From Thermoanaerobacterium sp. CMT5567-10 (GTDB taxonomy: Bacteria; Bacillota; Thermoanaerobacteria; Thermoanaerobacterales; Thermoanaerobacteraceae): 64,000 nt of DNA. Within the stretch, counting starts at the first letter, position 1, and the number at the start of each line of letters is the position of its first letter. A model generated the notes under the pieces. That model was not told the DNA's origin. It saw only the letters and a list, made by a program, of their open reading frames with translations, and ran no database searches. Position numbers and translations under genes: made by a program. Location of the stretch: NCBI RefSeq assembly GCF_030534315.2, contig NZ_CP130558.2, positions 1,664,501 to 1,728,500 on the forward strand, given 5' to 3'. Of this stretch, positions 37,583 through 45,658 are shown piece after piece.

Positions 37583-38273
37583 GGAAAACAGGACGCGGCA
37601 TCCTGTTTTTCTATACCAGTTTTTCTATCTTTTATAACATCAAACAGACATGGTGTCCGATCCACATCCTAAGTTTTTCCAGTATATCGATTGTCTTTTG
37701 ATTAAAAAGCATGTCTTAACTGAGGAATATAACCAGCTTCGCCGTTTATATTCTCCTATTGTCGCTGCGTGAGTAAGTTATATATCTATAAAGTAAGATT
37801 AGCATTTGTTAAAACATCATTACCAGTTGAGATTATGTCGTAGATAAAGCCGGTAAGCCGCTTTATCTTCTCTAATGCATTATCCGCATAGCATGATAGA
37901 GATTGCTTCGGCAGTGATTTTTGCGATATAGCTTATGAGATTGCTGTGGTGTATTTTATCATGCCGGATAACTGATGCTTTAAAATTCCGCCTGCTCTTA
38001 TCCAAGCCCGTGAGCCATAGGGCTTTGCCGCTGCAGTAAATACATGAGGTCATTTATGCTTATATAAGCAGTTTCAAGAAAATCAAGCAACCTTCCATTG
38101 CCATTCTCTTTTATGAAATATCCGGATAGATGCAAAGGAATCAACTTTAGCGGCAGAAAGTTAATCCTTTGATACTCGCAAAATGCTTTCTGAAGGCCCG
38201 GATATTTCAACCGCAGAGGAAAGAGAATGATGCATAGCGCATTTTATTTTTATGCTTGTTTTCTTTATAATTC
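37583..38273 (-). ncRNA. candidate large structured non-coding RNA (about 690 nt)
   Basis: The gene-free, relatively GC-rich stretch is dense in hairpins. CATTCTCTTT (38102-38111) pairs with AAAGAGAATG (38220-38229), GAAATATCCGG (38115-38125) with CCGGATATTTC (38198-38208), AAAGGA with TCCTTT and AACTTT with AAAGTT nested inside. AGATAAAGC/GCTTTATCT near 37842-37868, AGCCC/GGGCT near 38005-38024 and the palindrome GCTTATATAAGC near 38058 add more. A consensus minus-strand promoter lies just upstream and a hairpin with TTTT (37583-37611) may end it. Size and setting recall ROOL and GOLLD RNAs of phage-like elements; identity is not established. Confidence 0.55.
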
Positions 38274-38279
38274 GATATT

Positions 38280-38308
38280 ATTATATAACAAATATTCAGA
38301 AAATTCAA
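38280..38308 (-). promoter_or_regulatory. promoter of the large RNA candidate
   Basis: On the minus strand, TTGAAT (38303-38308) and TATAAT (38280-38285) are 17 bases apart. Transcription would start near 38273. Confidence 0.65.
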
Positions 38309-38321
38309 TATAAATATTTAA

Positions 38322-38351
38322 ATACCCTATGCGATTTAAAGCATAGGGTAT
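38322..38351 (-). terminator. terminator after the 88-residue ORF
   Basis: ATACCCTATGC (38322-38332) pairs perfectly with GCATAGGGTAT (38341-38351). The minus-strand tail is AT-rich (TTTAAATATTT). It separates the small ORF from the RNA promoter. Confidence 0.6.
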
Positions 38352-38372
38352 CATTAATAGTAACTAAAGATT

Positions 38373-38639
38373 TTATTTATCGTCATTTTGCATTGTTTCG
38401 TCTTCTTTTTGAATTTTTACAAGTAATTCTAAAATGGCGTCGACTAATTTGTTTATATTTTCTTCTTCAATGCCAATTATCTCGTATATATAAGAGTCGA
38501 TTATGTCGATAATTTTTTTATAATATTTGGCATCTTGGTTATTATCAATAATTTTCATTAAAGCACGATTTTTTTGTATTAAAAGTCCGGCTAAAGAATC
38601 AAAATCATCACGAGTCATTTCTTCGTTGTGGTAATTCAT
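38373..38639 (-). CDS. small acidic hypothetical protein
   Basis: The 88-residue, mainly helical and acidic protein (NNQDAKYYKKIIDIIDSYIYEIIG, EEENINKLVDAILELL) has no recognisable domain. AAAGGAGGTG lies upstream of ATG 38639, so it is very likely translated. It sits between the two iteron-like repeats, together with the RNA candidate. Confidence 0.65.
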   Translation of the reverse strand: MNYHNEEMTRDDFDSLAGLLIQKNRALMKIIDNNQDAKYYKKIIDIIDSYIYEIIGIEEENINKLVDAILELLVKIQKEDETMQNDDK

Positions 38640-38766
38640 AATATTTCTTCACCTCCTTTCAGCGATACGATTTACCATATTTAGCTATTGTTTAGTGAAT
38701 AGAGAATGATAATATTTTTTAATTTTACATGTTGAGCATTATATTTTAATTTCTACTATGGTCTTA

Positions 38767-38989
38767 TTGCAAAAGTGGACTTAGTGGACTTACTGGACTT
38801 AAATGCTTGAAATTGTTGGTTTTTAAGCTGTTTTTTAAGTCCACTTTTGCCTTAATGTGGTCTTAAAACTGGTCTTAATTATATAAGTCCAGTTATATGA
38901 CCGGTTTATATAATTTCTGGACTTGATTAAAGCCGCTTTTTAACTGTATCTAGACCACTAAGTCCAGTAAGTCCAGTTATGGAATATAC
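38767..38989. repeat. iteron-like direct repeat, copy B
   Basis: This partner of 37179-37405 overlaps the last 63 bases of the DUF927 gene. There tandem ACTGGACTT-type units encode the C-terminal TGLTGLSGL. With copy A it brackets the RNA candidate and the small acidic ORF. Confidence 0.65.
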
Positions 38990-40822
38990 CTTATTTAGAT
39001 AAATTTTTATGACTCTTTTTTGTTTTCCGTTTATATATTCTCTTACTGTATTTCTGCCTTCTTCGGTTATAAGCATTCCTCGCTGCTGCATTCTCTTCCA
39101 TAAAGTTCTTTGTGTTACAGGCAGTGTAGTATTTTGTTTTTTAGCCATTTCAGAAATGGCCATGTAAGCAATATCGCCTTCTAATAAAAGGTAGTCTTTT
39201 GAGATCCAACCTATTAAAGTGCCTTTTTCCTTCCAAACACCTTTTTCATCTTTAACCCAGCCCCATTGTTCTGGATTTTCTGGCATTCCATTATCTTCAG
39301 CTTTGTTTACATGTGCCATTCCTGCTGTTATAGCTGCAATTAAAAGAGAATAAAATCTATCGATTAAGTCTTCTGATTTTAGAAATTGAGATTGCAGCTC
39401 ACCAATTTTCAGTAATGCATTGAATCCATTTCCGTAGATGTCTTTTGCCTCATCTTCCGATAATACTCCTTTTTCTTTAGCAAATATGAGGAATACCTCT
39501 AAACCTACCAATAAATGCGAAATATTGTCTGGTGTTCTATCGTGGCATACAATATTGCTTTTGCGTATTGAGTCTCTTAATGCGTTTTTCTTTTTGGGCA
39601 ATGTTTTTTTGTACAAGTCAATTCTTGTGCTTAACCACTTGATATAACCGCCCATGGCCTTTGCAAATACGCCATTTCTTGCATATTCTTGTAAGATGCT
39701 TAGTTTTTCAAGATCAATATCACCATGGTTAATCTCTATAACGACAAGCCTTGCAACTAGACTCTGCCCAGTTGGTACATCTTCACCGCTGGAAATTAAT
39801 AATGTCTTTGATTTGTATGAAGGTCTTAAAGATATATCACTGTTCATTCGACCCTTACCTGAGCCATTACCTTGATTTCGGAAGATAAAATCTGCCTTTT
39901 TGTTTAATTTTTGTATATCTCCAATACTTCCATGCGGTGCAAAATCGTCTATAGTAAGTACTGCATCTTTTGCCAGGAATGATAGTTTTTCGAGGAAGTT
40001 TTCTGTGCTTTCCCAATTGGTAGGTAAATTCTTTCCGTTGAAATTACGACCATAATGTGACTGCGCTAAGGCAGTTATTTCACTTTTTTGACTACCAGTT
40101 GGGCCTGCTATAAACAAACTCATATCGATGTTTAACATTTCTCCTAATGGTGCTAAATATATTCCGGCTAAAAACGGGAAAGTTATTTCCGGCTTAGCTA
40201 AATTTAAAAATTCCAATGATTTCGAGATACAATCTTTTAATTCATCATCATCTTTCGGTAATTCAAGTCTATAATCTCTAAGACAGCTTTCTAATTCTAC
40301 TTCTATGTTGTTTTCTTCTCCATATTGACTTATTGCACCACCATTGTATAGATAGATCCATTTATTGTTTATTTTTCTCCAGCCTAAATGCGTGTATATC
40401 GTTCTTCTTTTTACATTATCGCCACTTAAGACTTGTATTGCAGTTCTTAAGTGATCTTTTACGCTGCTTCCTGCGTATATTATGGCTCGATTTCCCCAGC
40501 TTGCAGTGACCCAGTTTAAACCTGCAAATTTATCTGATTGTACAATTACATCTTTTAATGGAATGCCATTTTTGGTTGTACCTTTAATTCTAAAGTATGT
40601 CTTTGTTTCTAAACCGTCGTCTTTAATGATTTCTTCAATAATGTGTGCTTCAAAATTACACAGTGGCATGTATACAACTCCATCTTTTGTTATCTTAACG
40701 TGGTAAATCATATTTTCGATTATTTCATATGGAGAATGATATTCTTGTTCACTTTCTTCATTGAATAAAGGCTCAGCATGTGCCTCTTTTATTGCTTTAA
40801 TTATTTCATCTTTATTTTCCAA
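38927..40822 (-). CDS. DUF927 domain replication ATPase
   Basis: The 631-residue protein has a central P-loop domain with Walker A IAGPTGSQKSEI (about residue 250) and Walker B AVLTIDDFAP. It is preceded by an N-terminal domain (GLNWVTASWGNRAIIYAGSSVKDHLRTAIQVLSG) typical of DUF927. Such proteins, paired with a primase, act as helicase-like replication proteins of plasmids, phage satellites and ICEs. The start is TTG 40822 after AAAGGAGGTG. It overlaps the primase gene by 22 bases. Its C-terminus is encoded in repeat copy B. Confidence 0.85.
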   Translation of the reverse strand: MENKDEIIKAIKEAHAEPLFNEESEQEYHSPYEIIENMIYHVKITKDGVVYMPLCNFEAHIIEEIIKDDGLETKTYFRIKGTTKNGIPLKDVIVQSDKFAGLNWVTASWGNRAIIYAGSSVKDHLRTAIQVLSGDNVKRRTIYTHLGWRKINNKWIYLYNGGAISQYGEENNIEVELESCLRDYRLELPKDDDELKDCISKSLEFLNLAKPEITFPFLAGIYLAPLGEMLNIDMSLFIAGPTGSQKSEITALAQSHYGRNFNGKNLPTNWESTENFLEKLSFLAKDAVLTIDDFAPHGSIGDIQKLNKKADFIFRNQGNGSGKGRMNSDISLRPSYKSKTLLISSGEDVPTGQSLVARLVVIEINHGDIDLEKLSILQEYARNGVFAKAMGGYIKWLSTRIDLYKKTLPKKKNALRDSIRKSNIVCHDRTPDNISHLLVGLEVFLIFAKEKGVLSEDEAKDIYGNGFNALLKIGELQSQFLKSEDLIDRFYSLLIAAITAGMAHVNKAEDNGMPENPEQWGWVKDEKGVWKEKGTLIGWISKDYLLLEGDIAYMAISEMAKKQNTTLPVTQRTLWKRMQQRGMLITEEGRNTVREYINGKQKRVIKIYLNKVYSITGLTGLSGLDTVKKRL

Positions 40823-41448
40823 TCTAACACCTCCTTTATCACATGTATTTTGTCTTCGATGTTGCCTTCAAGGAGTAAATCTATCCAGTACTGTATTAAG
40901 TCATGCATATGACATGCTTCAACAAATTCAGGTATATTTATGTCATCAGGTTTTTCAACAGCTTGCTTTATTTTTGTGTATAACTGATTAAGGTTACACA
41001 AGTAGTCATATACTTCATTGTATTTGCGAATATATTCTTTATATAGCTTGTCATCTTTTTGCGTTTTAAGAGCTTGCCTTTTAAATTTCTTTTTTTGCTT
41101 TTTACTGGGTAGATCTATGCCGAAATCCTGTGCAAGCTTTTCTAATGCCTCTGACGGTGTTAAGTTAAAATACCTTGCCACAAAGTCTATAACATCGCCA
41201 TGGGTTTGGCACCCAAAGCAATGATAGACATCTTCATAGATTGCTAAGGAAGGATTCTTATCTGCATGAAATGGACATACTATGAAGTAATGTGATCCCT
41301 TTTTTACAGGCATAAAACCGTAAAGTTCTATAGCCTGTAATAGGGAAATATTAGATTTGACATATTCAAAATTATTGCTTATATTATAGCTGGTGTTCAA
41401 TTTATTTTTTTTATTTGCCATAGATTTTTCTATGGTATTTTTGTCCAT
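40801..41448 (-). CDS. CHC2 zinc-finger primase-like protein
   Basis: The 215-residue protein has the DnaG-type zinc finger FIVCPFHADKNPSLAIYEDVYHCFGCQTHGDVIDFVARYF. A basic linker and a helical C-terminal part follow; no TOPRIM catalytic domain is present. It probably recognises DNA for priming together with the DUF927 ATPase encoded next. AAGGAAGGG lies upstream. Confidence 0.85.
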   Translation of the reverse strand: MDKNTIEKSMANKKNKLNTSYNISNNFEYVKSNISLLQAIELYGFMPVKKGSHYFIVCPFHADKNPSLAIYEDVYHCFGCQTHGDVIDFVARYFNLTPSEALEKLAQDFGIDLPSKKQKKKFKRQALKTQKDDKLYKEYIRKYNEVYDYLCNLNQLYTKIKQAVEKPDDINIPEFVEACHMHDLIQYWIDLLLEGNIEDKIHVIKEVLDWKIKMK

Positions 41449-41483
41449 TGCAGATCCCTTCCTTAATTAACATAAAGGCTATT

Positions 41484-41684
41484 TTAACTCGATTTTTTCC
41501 AGCCGCCGTCGAAAGCTTTTCCGCCATTGTCAATCCATTCTAACAGTTTATCAGGATCAACTCTTAATTGTCTTCCTACATGAACTACAGGCAAAATGCC
41601 TTCTCTGGCTAAAGCATATACTCTGTCTTCTTTTAAATCTAATATTTCTGCTACTTCAGGAAGTCTTAATAATTTTTTATCCAT
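41484..41684 (-). CDS. excisionase-family helix-turn-helix protein
   Basis: The 66-residue winged HTH reads LLRLPEVAEILDLKEDRVYALAREGILP and HVGRQLRVDPDKLLEWI. It is similar in type to the protein at 27457. It leads the primase-DUF927 genes and may regulate them or assist excision by the second recombinase. AGGAGGTG precedes it. Confidence 0.82.
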   Translation of the reverse strand: MDKKLLRLPEVAEILDLKEDRVYALAREGILPVVHVGRQLRVDPDKLLEWIDNGGKAFDGGWKKSS

Positions 41685-41791
41685 AAAATAAACACCTCCT
41701 ATGCTTATAATAAAACATAAAAGGTGTTTAAAAAACGCAAATTCTTAAAACATTTGCAATTTACGGGTAAACTCTATATGTTTTATAAAAT

Positions 41792-43054
41792 TTACCGCTT
41801 TTTAGGTCTTCCTCCTTTACTTGCTGGTCTTGGTTTTAAACCTACTAAATCAGCAATTTCTTTAATTGCATTACTAACATTTTGCCTTGTAACATAATAT
41901 TCTTTAGCTATTTTTTCTTTCGACCAACCTTGTATTTGGTATCTAACAAACCACTCAAAATGTTCATCTTCTTGCTTTTCTTTACCTTTGACAAAATTAT
42001 TTTGTTTTAAAAATTCTTCTGTTCTTTTTTTATAAAGTTCCTTATAACGGCTAAATAAAGCATCAATTCTTTTGTTAAAATCTTCCCACGTTTCTAAGGT
42101 AGGATTCCAATATAAAATACTATGTTCATACCAAGGCATTAATTCAATTTCATCATCTGTGGACAATGTTTTTATGTCTGCTATTGAAAGTTTAGGAAAT
42201 TTAGATACTTTTCTCTTCAATACTTTATTTTTTATATATTTTCTATCTAAATTTAATACCCAATTATTTCTATTGGAAGGATCTAAAATGCAAGATTTAA
42301 TATAATCAGAGAAGAGTAGATCTTCAAACTCCTCAGCATTTTCGTAGTCTAAGTTATTTTCATAGGGATTATAAGGACAAAATGGTGTAAACACAAAAAC
42401 AAAATAAGGACAGTGTTTATCTTTTTTTACATTTCGAATAAGATCGGAATCGACATCAAGAAAAAGTGATAAACTTATATAATTTTTATCTTTTCTTTTT
42501 TCTTTTATTTCGACCGGTGCATCTTCTATTTCAGGGATATCTATACGGCCTGCCATAGGTAAATAATAAATTAATTTATCAGTTTTTTTCTCATAAAAGA
42601 ATCCATTTTCATAATATAAACTATCATTAAGCATATATTTTGCAGTTATTACTATTGCAATCAATGCCAATCCTTCGTAAAAACCATTTTCATTGTTTAA
42701 ATTATATTTGTTTCTCCATGTTTCTAAAGCATATTCAAAGTTTTTAATTTTTTCTATATCTTGTTGCGTTGCTTTTTTCGAGTTTATACTACTTATATTT
42801 GTTTTGAAAGTTTTCCAAAAATCTACAAGTTTTGGGTACTCATATCTGTTAGTTGTTCTAAAATCATGAATTTCAGGAATAACTAAATCAAGTGTTTCAC
42901 TATCTTTTTTGTAGATATCTAGTATTAATTGCAGATCATTTATTACTTCAGGTGCAAAGGTTTCAATAGCATATAAAAATTTTAATATCAAATTGTATTG
43001 ATAAAAAGAATAATAGCTATTGGCTTTATTTGTTGTATACAGTGATTTTACCAT
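41792..43054 (-). CDS. uncharacterised protein with C-terminal helix-turn-helix
   Basis: The first roughly 340 of 420 residues match nothing I recognise (aromatic-rich helical start LYTTNKANSYYSFYQYNLILKF, then a mixed domain with HCPYFVFVFTPFCPYNPYENN). The end holds a likely HTH: GWSKEKIAKEYYVTRQNVSNAIKEIADLVG, followed by a basic KGGRPKKR tail. GAGGTG precedes ATG 43054. It heads the replication module and could be an initiator or a regulator. Confidence 0.65.
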   Translation of the reverse strand: MVKSLYTTNKANSYYSFYQYNLILKFLYAIETFAPEVINDLQLILDIYKKDSETLDLVIPEIHDFRTTNRYEYPKLVDFWKTFKTNISSINSKKATQQDIEKIKNFEYALETWRNKYNLNNENGFYEGLALIAIVITAKYMLNDSLYYENGFFYEKKTDKLIYYLPMAGRIDIPEIEDAPVEIKEKRKDKNYISLSLFLDVDSDLIRNVKKDKHCPYFVFVFTPFCPYNPYENNLDYENAEEFEDLLFSDYIKSCILDPSNRNNWVLNLDRKYIKNKVLKRKVSKFPKLSIADIKTLSTDDEIELMPWYEHSILYWNPTLETWEDFNKRIDALFSRYKELYKKRTEEFLKQNNFVKGKEKQEDEHFEWFVRYQIQGWSKEKIAKEYYVTRQNVSNAIKEIADLVGLKPRPASKGGRPKKR

Positions 43055-43317
43055 TCTAATTCACCTCATTTTTACTTGTTTTTGGTATATAATCATATAT
43101 ATATGATACCATATAATGATATCTGATTTTTCCTAAACACAATATATAGACTTTTGTAAATGGATATATAAACTAAAAATATTTGTAAAATCAAATATGT
43201 ATGAAATTTCAATTAGGAAAGAAAGATAAACAAGAATATGCAAATGAAAATGATCTGTATTTTTAATAGCCATATGATATAATAAAGGTAAGATGAAGAG
43301 AAATGGAAGGAAAAAGT

Positions 43318-44121
43318 ATGAGCCAGAAATACGATATAACGATGAAAAATATTTTTTCTGATATGGTTGATGACATAATGAGTTATTTTTTAGGTCTCCA
43401 ATACACAAAAATCGATGAACTAAATATAGAATTTGCAAGAGTAGAACGCAGAGACAGCGACATGATATTCAAATGTACAACAGACAAAGGAAATGTCGCT
43501 GTGCACATAGAATTTCAATCAGAAAATGACGGAAAAATGCCTTACAGGATGCTGCGATATTCACTTGAGATAATGGAAAAGCACAATCTCCTACCATATC
43601 AGATAGTCGTCTATATAGGCAAAGACAATGTGAAAATGGCAAATAGCTTAAACTACGACTTTGGAGAACAAAACACATTAGACTATAAATACAGAATAAT
43701 AAATGTCGGTGACATAAAATATACTGATGTTGTAAATACAGATTATTATGATTTATATTCACTTCTTCCATTGATGGACCAAAATAGAAGGAAAGAAGAA
43801 GGGGAAAAATATCTGGAAAGATGTGTTGAGGCTATAAAGGGTATTCCATTAGATATAAACAAAAAGAAAGACATAGCGTTTAAGGCAGAGATATTGTCGG
43901 GTATAGTTTTTAAAAAAGAAGTTATTGAGAAAGTTTTTTTGGAGGTGGTAAAAATGTTTAGAATTGAAGAATCTGAGACGTATAAAATGATAATAGAAAA
44001 GGGCGCAAAAGAAGAAAAAATTGCAATTGCTAAAAAGTTGTTAAAAGAAGGTATGGATATTGACAGAATAGCAGAAATTACAGAGTTGTCAAAAGATGAG
44101 ATAAAAAAATTGATGAATTAG
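43318..44121 (+). CDS. Rpn family recombination-promoting nuclease (PD-(D/E)XK)
   Basis: The 267-residue protein has YDITMKNIFSDMVDDIMSYFLG, then the nuclease core with Asp in RRDSDMIFKCTTDKG and the E-x-Q motif VAVHIEFQSEND. The C-terminal helix pair (EGMDIDRIAEITELSKDEIKKLM) is typical of Rpn/YhgA proteins. These are DNA endonucleases linked to recombination and phage defence. It is on the opposite strand from the rest of the module, 180 bases from attR. ATG 43318 is chosen over 43303. No gene is seen in 43055-43302. Confidence 0.82.
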   Translation: MSQKYDITMKNIFSDMVDDIMSYFLGLQYTKIDELNIEFARVERRDSDMIFKCTTDKGNVAVHIEFQSENDGKMPYRMLRYSLEIMEKHNLLPYQIVVYIGKDNVKMANSLNYDFGEQNTLDYKYRIINVGDIKYTDVVNTDYYDLYSLLPLMDQNRRKEEGEKYLERCVEAIKGIPLDINKKKDIAFKAEILSGIVFKKEVIEKVFLEVVKMFRIEESETYKMIIEKGAKEEKIAIAKKLLKEGMDIDRIAEITELSKDEIKKLMN

Positions 44122-44156
44122 GATAAATTGATTTTTGAAATAAATACATTTTTATG

Positions 44157-44176
44157 TATGCGAAATGTACGCGAAC
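44157..44176 (+). repeat. right arm-type integrase site candidate
   Basis: TATGCGAAA (44157-44165) and the related TACGCGAAC (44168-44176) are spaced by 11 bases, as at 26090-26109. Confidence 0.5.
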
Positions 44177-44301
44177 TAAAAAAATCTTAAGTTATTTTAA
44201 GCAATTTCAATTTTTTAACAAAGCACTTAAAAGCCTTATATATCAAGTCTCAGAGAAACTTTTGCTATTTTGAAAAATATAGGATAAGGTACCATTGGAG
44301 G

Positions 44302-44366
44302 GACTTGTAATCAGCAGGTTGAAGGTTCGATTCCTTTCGCCAGCTCCATATTTTAGAGGATTTCAG
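44302..44366 (+). repeat. attR: right 65-bp direct repeat
   Basis: It is identical to 25995-26059 and contains the 3' half of tRNA-Thr without the 5' half, so it is not a functional tRNA. Confidence 0.9.
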
Positions 44367-44440
44367 AGTATCGATAAAGAGTCGATACTTTTTTTGCGTT
44401 TGAAATTATTATAACATTTCTCTATTGTTTATTTATGCAT
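44367..44440. other. relic of another integrase 3' end outside attR
   Basis: Just outside attR lies a hairpin (AGTATCGA/TCGATACT plus T7) and then AACATTTCTC and TGCATGTCT. They align in order with the terminator and the integrase 3' coding end (AACATTTCTT, TGCATGTCT) just inside attL. It is probably the degraded left end of an earlier, related element. Confidence 0.5.
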
Positions 44441-44564
44441 GTCTTTATATATCCCATTTTTTGTAAAGAAGACAAAAATTTTATTTGTTTTTTCTAATAT
44501 TTGGATTATAATTATAATTAGGATGATAAAAAATCATCTAAATTCAATTGAAGGAGGTGTTAGT

Positions 44565-44774
44565 GTGAAATCCAATATAGGCACAGTAGACAAAATCATA
44601 AGATACGTAATTGGAATAATTTTGTTATGCTTGTTGTTTTTCTTAAAAGGCAATGCCAGATATTGGGGACTTCTTGGACTAATACCTATTCTTACAGCTG
44701 CATTTGGCTACTGTCCTTTGTATAAAATTTTCGGGATTAGTACAGTTAAAAAAGATAATAAGTCTGAAAAGTAA
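44565..44774 (+). CDS. DUF2892 small membrane protein
   Basis: The 69-residue protein has NIGTVDKIIRYVIGIILL, two membrane helices and GYCPLYKIFGI, the YgaP-type membrane domain (DUF2892). GTG 44565 follows GAAGGAGG; the longer open frame upstream is not needed. The cysteine in GYCP is conserved in rhodanese-linked members. Confidence 0.85.
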   Translation: MKSNIGTVDKIIRYVIGIILLCLLFFLKGNARYWGLLGLIPILTAAFGYCPLYKIFGISTVKKDNKSEK

Positions 44775-44812
44775 AGCAATTAATTAAAATATTAAAAGAA
44801 TGTTTTTTATAT

Positions 44813-44852
44813 GAGAGTGAGTGTAAGTCCTCACCCTCTATTTTTTATAATA
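44813..44852 (+). terminator. terminator after DUF2892 gene
   Basis: GAGAGTGAG pairs with CTCACCCTC with one mismatch, then ATTTTTT. Confidence 0.6.
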
Positions 44853-44885
44853 GATTATAATAATTCAAAAGCGAAAGGTGAGACA

Positions 44886-45557
44886 ATGGATAAAATCTAT
44901 TTGGAACAATATGAGTCTTTAGGTTATGCTCGTTATATATGTACATCATGTTATCATTGTACTAGTAAAATGGGTGTAAGCTACTGCAGCATAAAAATGC
45001 GGGGCTGTTGTTCATATTTTCCAAAGTTTGAACTAATAGATATACACAGGATGGTTAAATCGGCCGAAGGTTTGCAAGTATTAAAGAGGATAATCGATAA
45101 TCCTGGAACAGTTGTATATAATTACTATATACATGCGAAAGGGTATTTTGACAAAGATGGGTATGAAGAGTATTTGAAAAATGCACCAGAAGAAGATGAT
45201 ATTAGAGATAAGACAATATTTTTTAGAGCTTGTCCGTTTGTTAAAAGTGGATATGGGTGTACTTTGCCGCCAGTTTATCGCAATTATGTCTGCAATTTTT
45301 TTATTTGCGATGAGGTAATAAATAATGTCGATGACGAAGAAGTTAAAAATCAGTATATCAGAGAGCGTTCAAGGTTTGTAAGATGGGCTGAGTGGGAAAA
45401 TATGTCCCTTGAAAGCATTTTAGCTGAGCATCACCTAAATCTTCGTGACGATTTCGATGGAAGTATAAAACTTTTACAGGAAATACCGCTGGATATATTT
45501 GAATTTCCTCAATTAAAAGAGTTAAATGTTATAAACATTGGTGAAAAAGATGCTTAA
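44886..45557 (+). CDS. Cys-rich putative metal-cluster protein
   Basis: The 223-residue protein has many cysteines in two groups: CTSCYHCTSKMGVSYC with MRGCCSYFP near the start, and FFRACPFVKSGYGC with YVCNFFIC in the middle. The spacing resembles YkgJ-type iron- or zinc-binding proteins but I cannot name a family. ATG 44886 follows AAAGGTGAG. It is a stand-alone gene between two terminators. Confidence 0.6.
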   Translation: MDKIYLEQYESLGYARYICTSCYHCTSKMGVSYCSIKMRGCCSYFPKFELIDIHRMVKSAEGLQVLKRIIDNPGTVVYNYYIHAKGYFDKDGYEEYLKNAPEEDDIRDKTIFFRACPFVKSGYGCTLPPVYRNYVCNFFICDEVINNVDDEEVKNQYIRERSRFVRWAEWENMSLESILAEHHLNLRDDFDGSIKLLQEIPLDIFEFPQLKELNVINIGEKDA

Positions 45558-45583
45558 TGATAATATGATAAATTCAGCAAGTT

Positions 45584-45613
45584 TAAGGTATGCCCATAAA
45601 TTTGCATACCTTA
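45584..45613 (+). terminator. terminator after the Cys-rich gene
   Basis: TAAGGTATGC (45584-45593) pairs perfectly with GCATACCTTA (45604-45613), followed by ATATTTTATT. It can also serve the convergent DUF1646 gene. Confidence 0.75.
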
Positions 45614-45658
45614 ATATTTTATTAGTTAATGTGCATCCATATGTGCTTGTAATCTCAA

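Larger units (their letters stand above)
25995..44366. mobile_element. 18.3-kb integrative element in tRNA-Thr
   Basis: The element is bounded by a perfect 65-bp direct repeat made of the tRNA 3' half and its flank. It has an integrase next to the left repeat and matching integrase arm-like repeats at both ends. It carries an excisionase-like gene, an IS, a peptide-modification operon, a second tyrosine recombinase, a DUF927/primase replication module, a probable large RNA and an Rpn nuclease. No conjugation or capsid genes are seen, so it is a mobilisable or satellite-like island rather than a complete ICE or prophage. Confidence 0.88.

Noticed and set aside
37998-38210. 70-codon minus-strand open frame inside the RNA candidate
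   Set aside because: It has no convincing ribosome binding site and is built from both arms of several hairpins; it is more likely a by-product of structured RNA.
36893-38990. Possible CRISPR array because of many short repeats
   Set aside because: Repeats are irregular, in both orientations, and lack constant-length unique spacers; no cas genes are present.
43055-43302. Gene in the AT-rich gap before the Rpn nuclease
   Set aside because: The open frames there are short, run antisense into the nuclease gene and lack ribosome binding sites.
44302-44377. Second tRNA-Thr at the right repeat
   Set aside because: Only the 3' half is present; the acceptor 5' strand and D arm are missing, so it is an attachment site.
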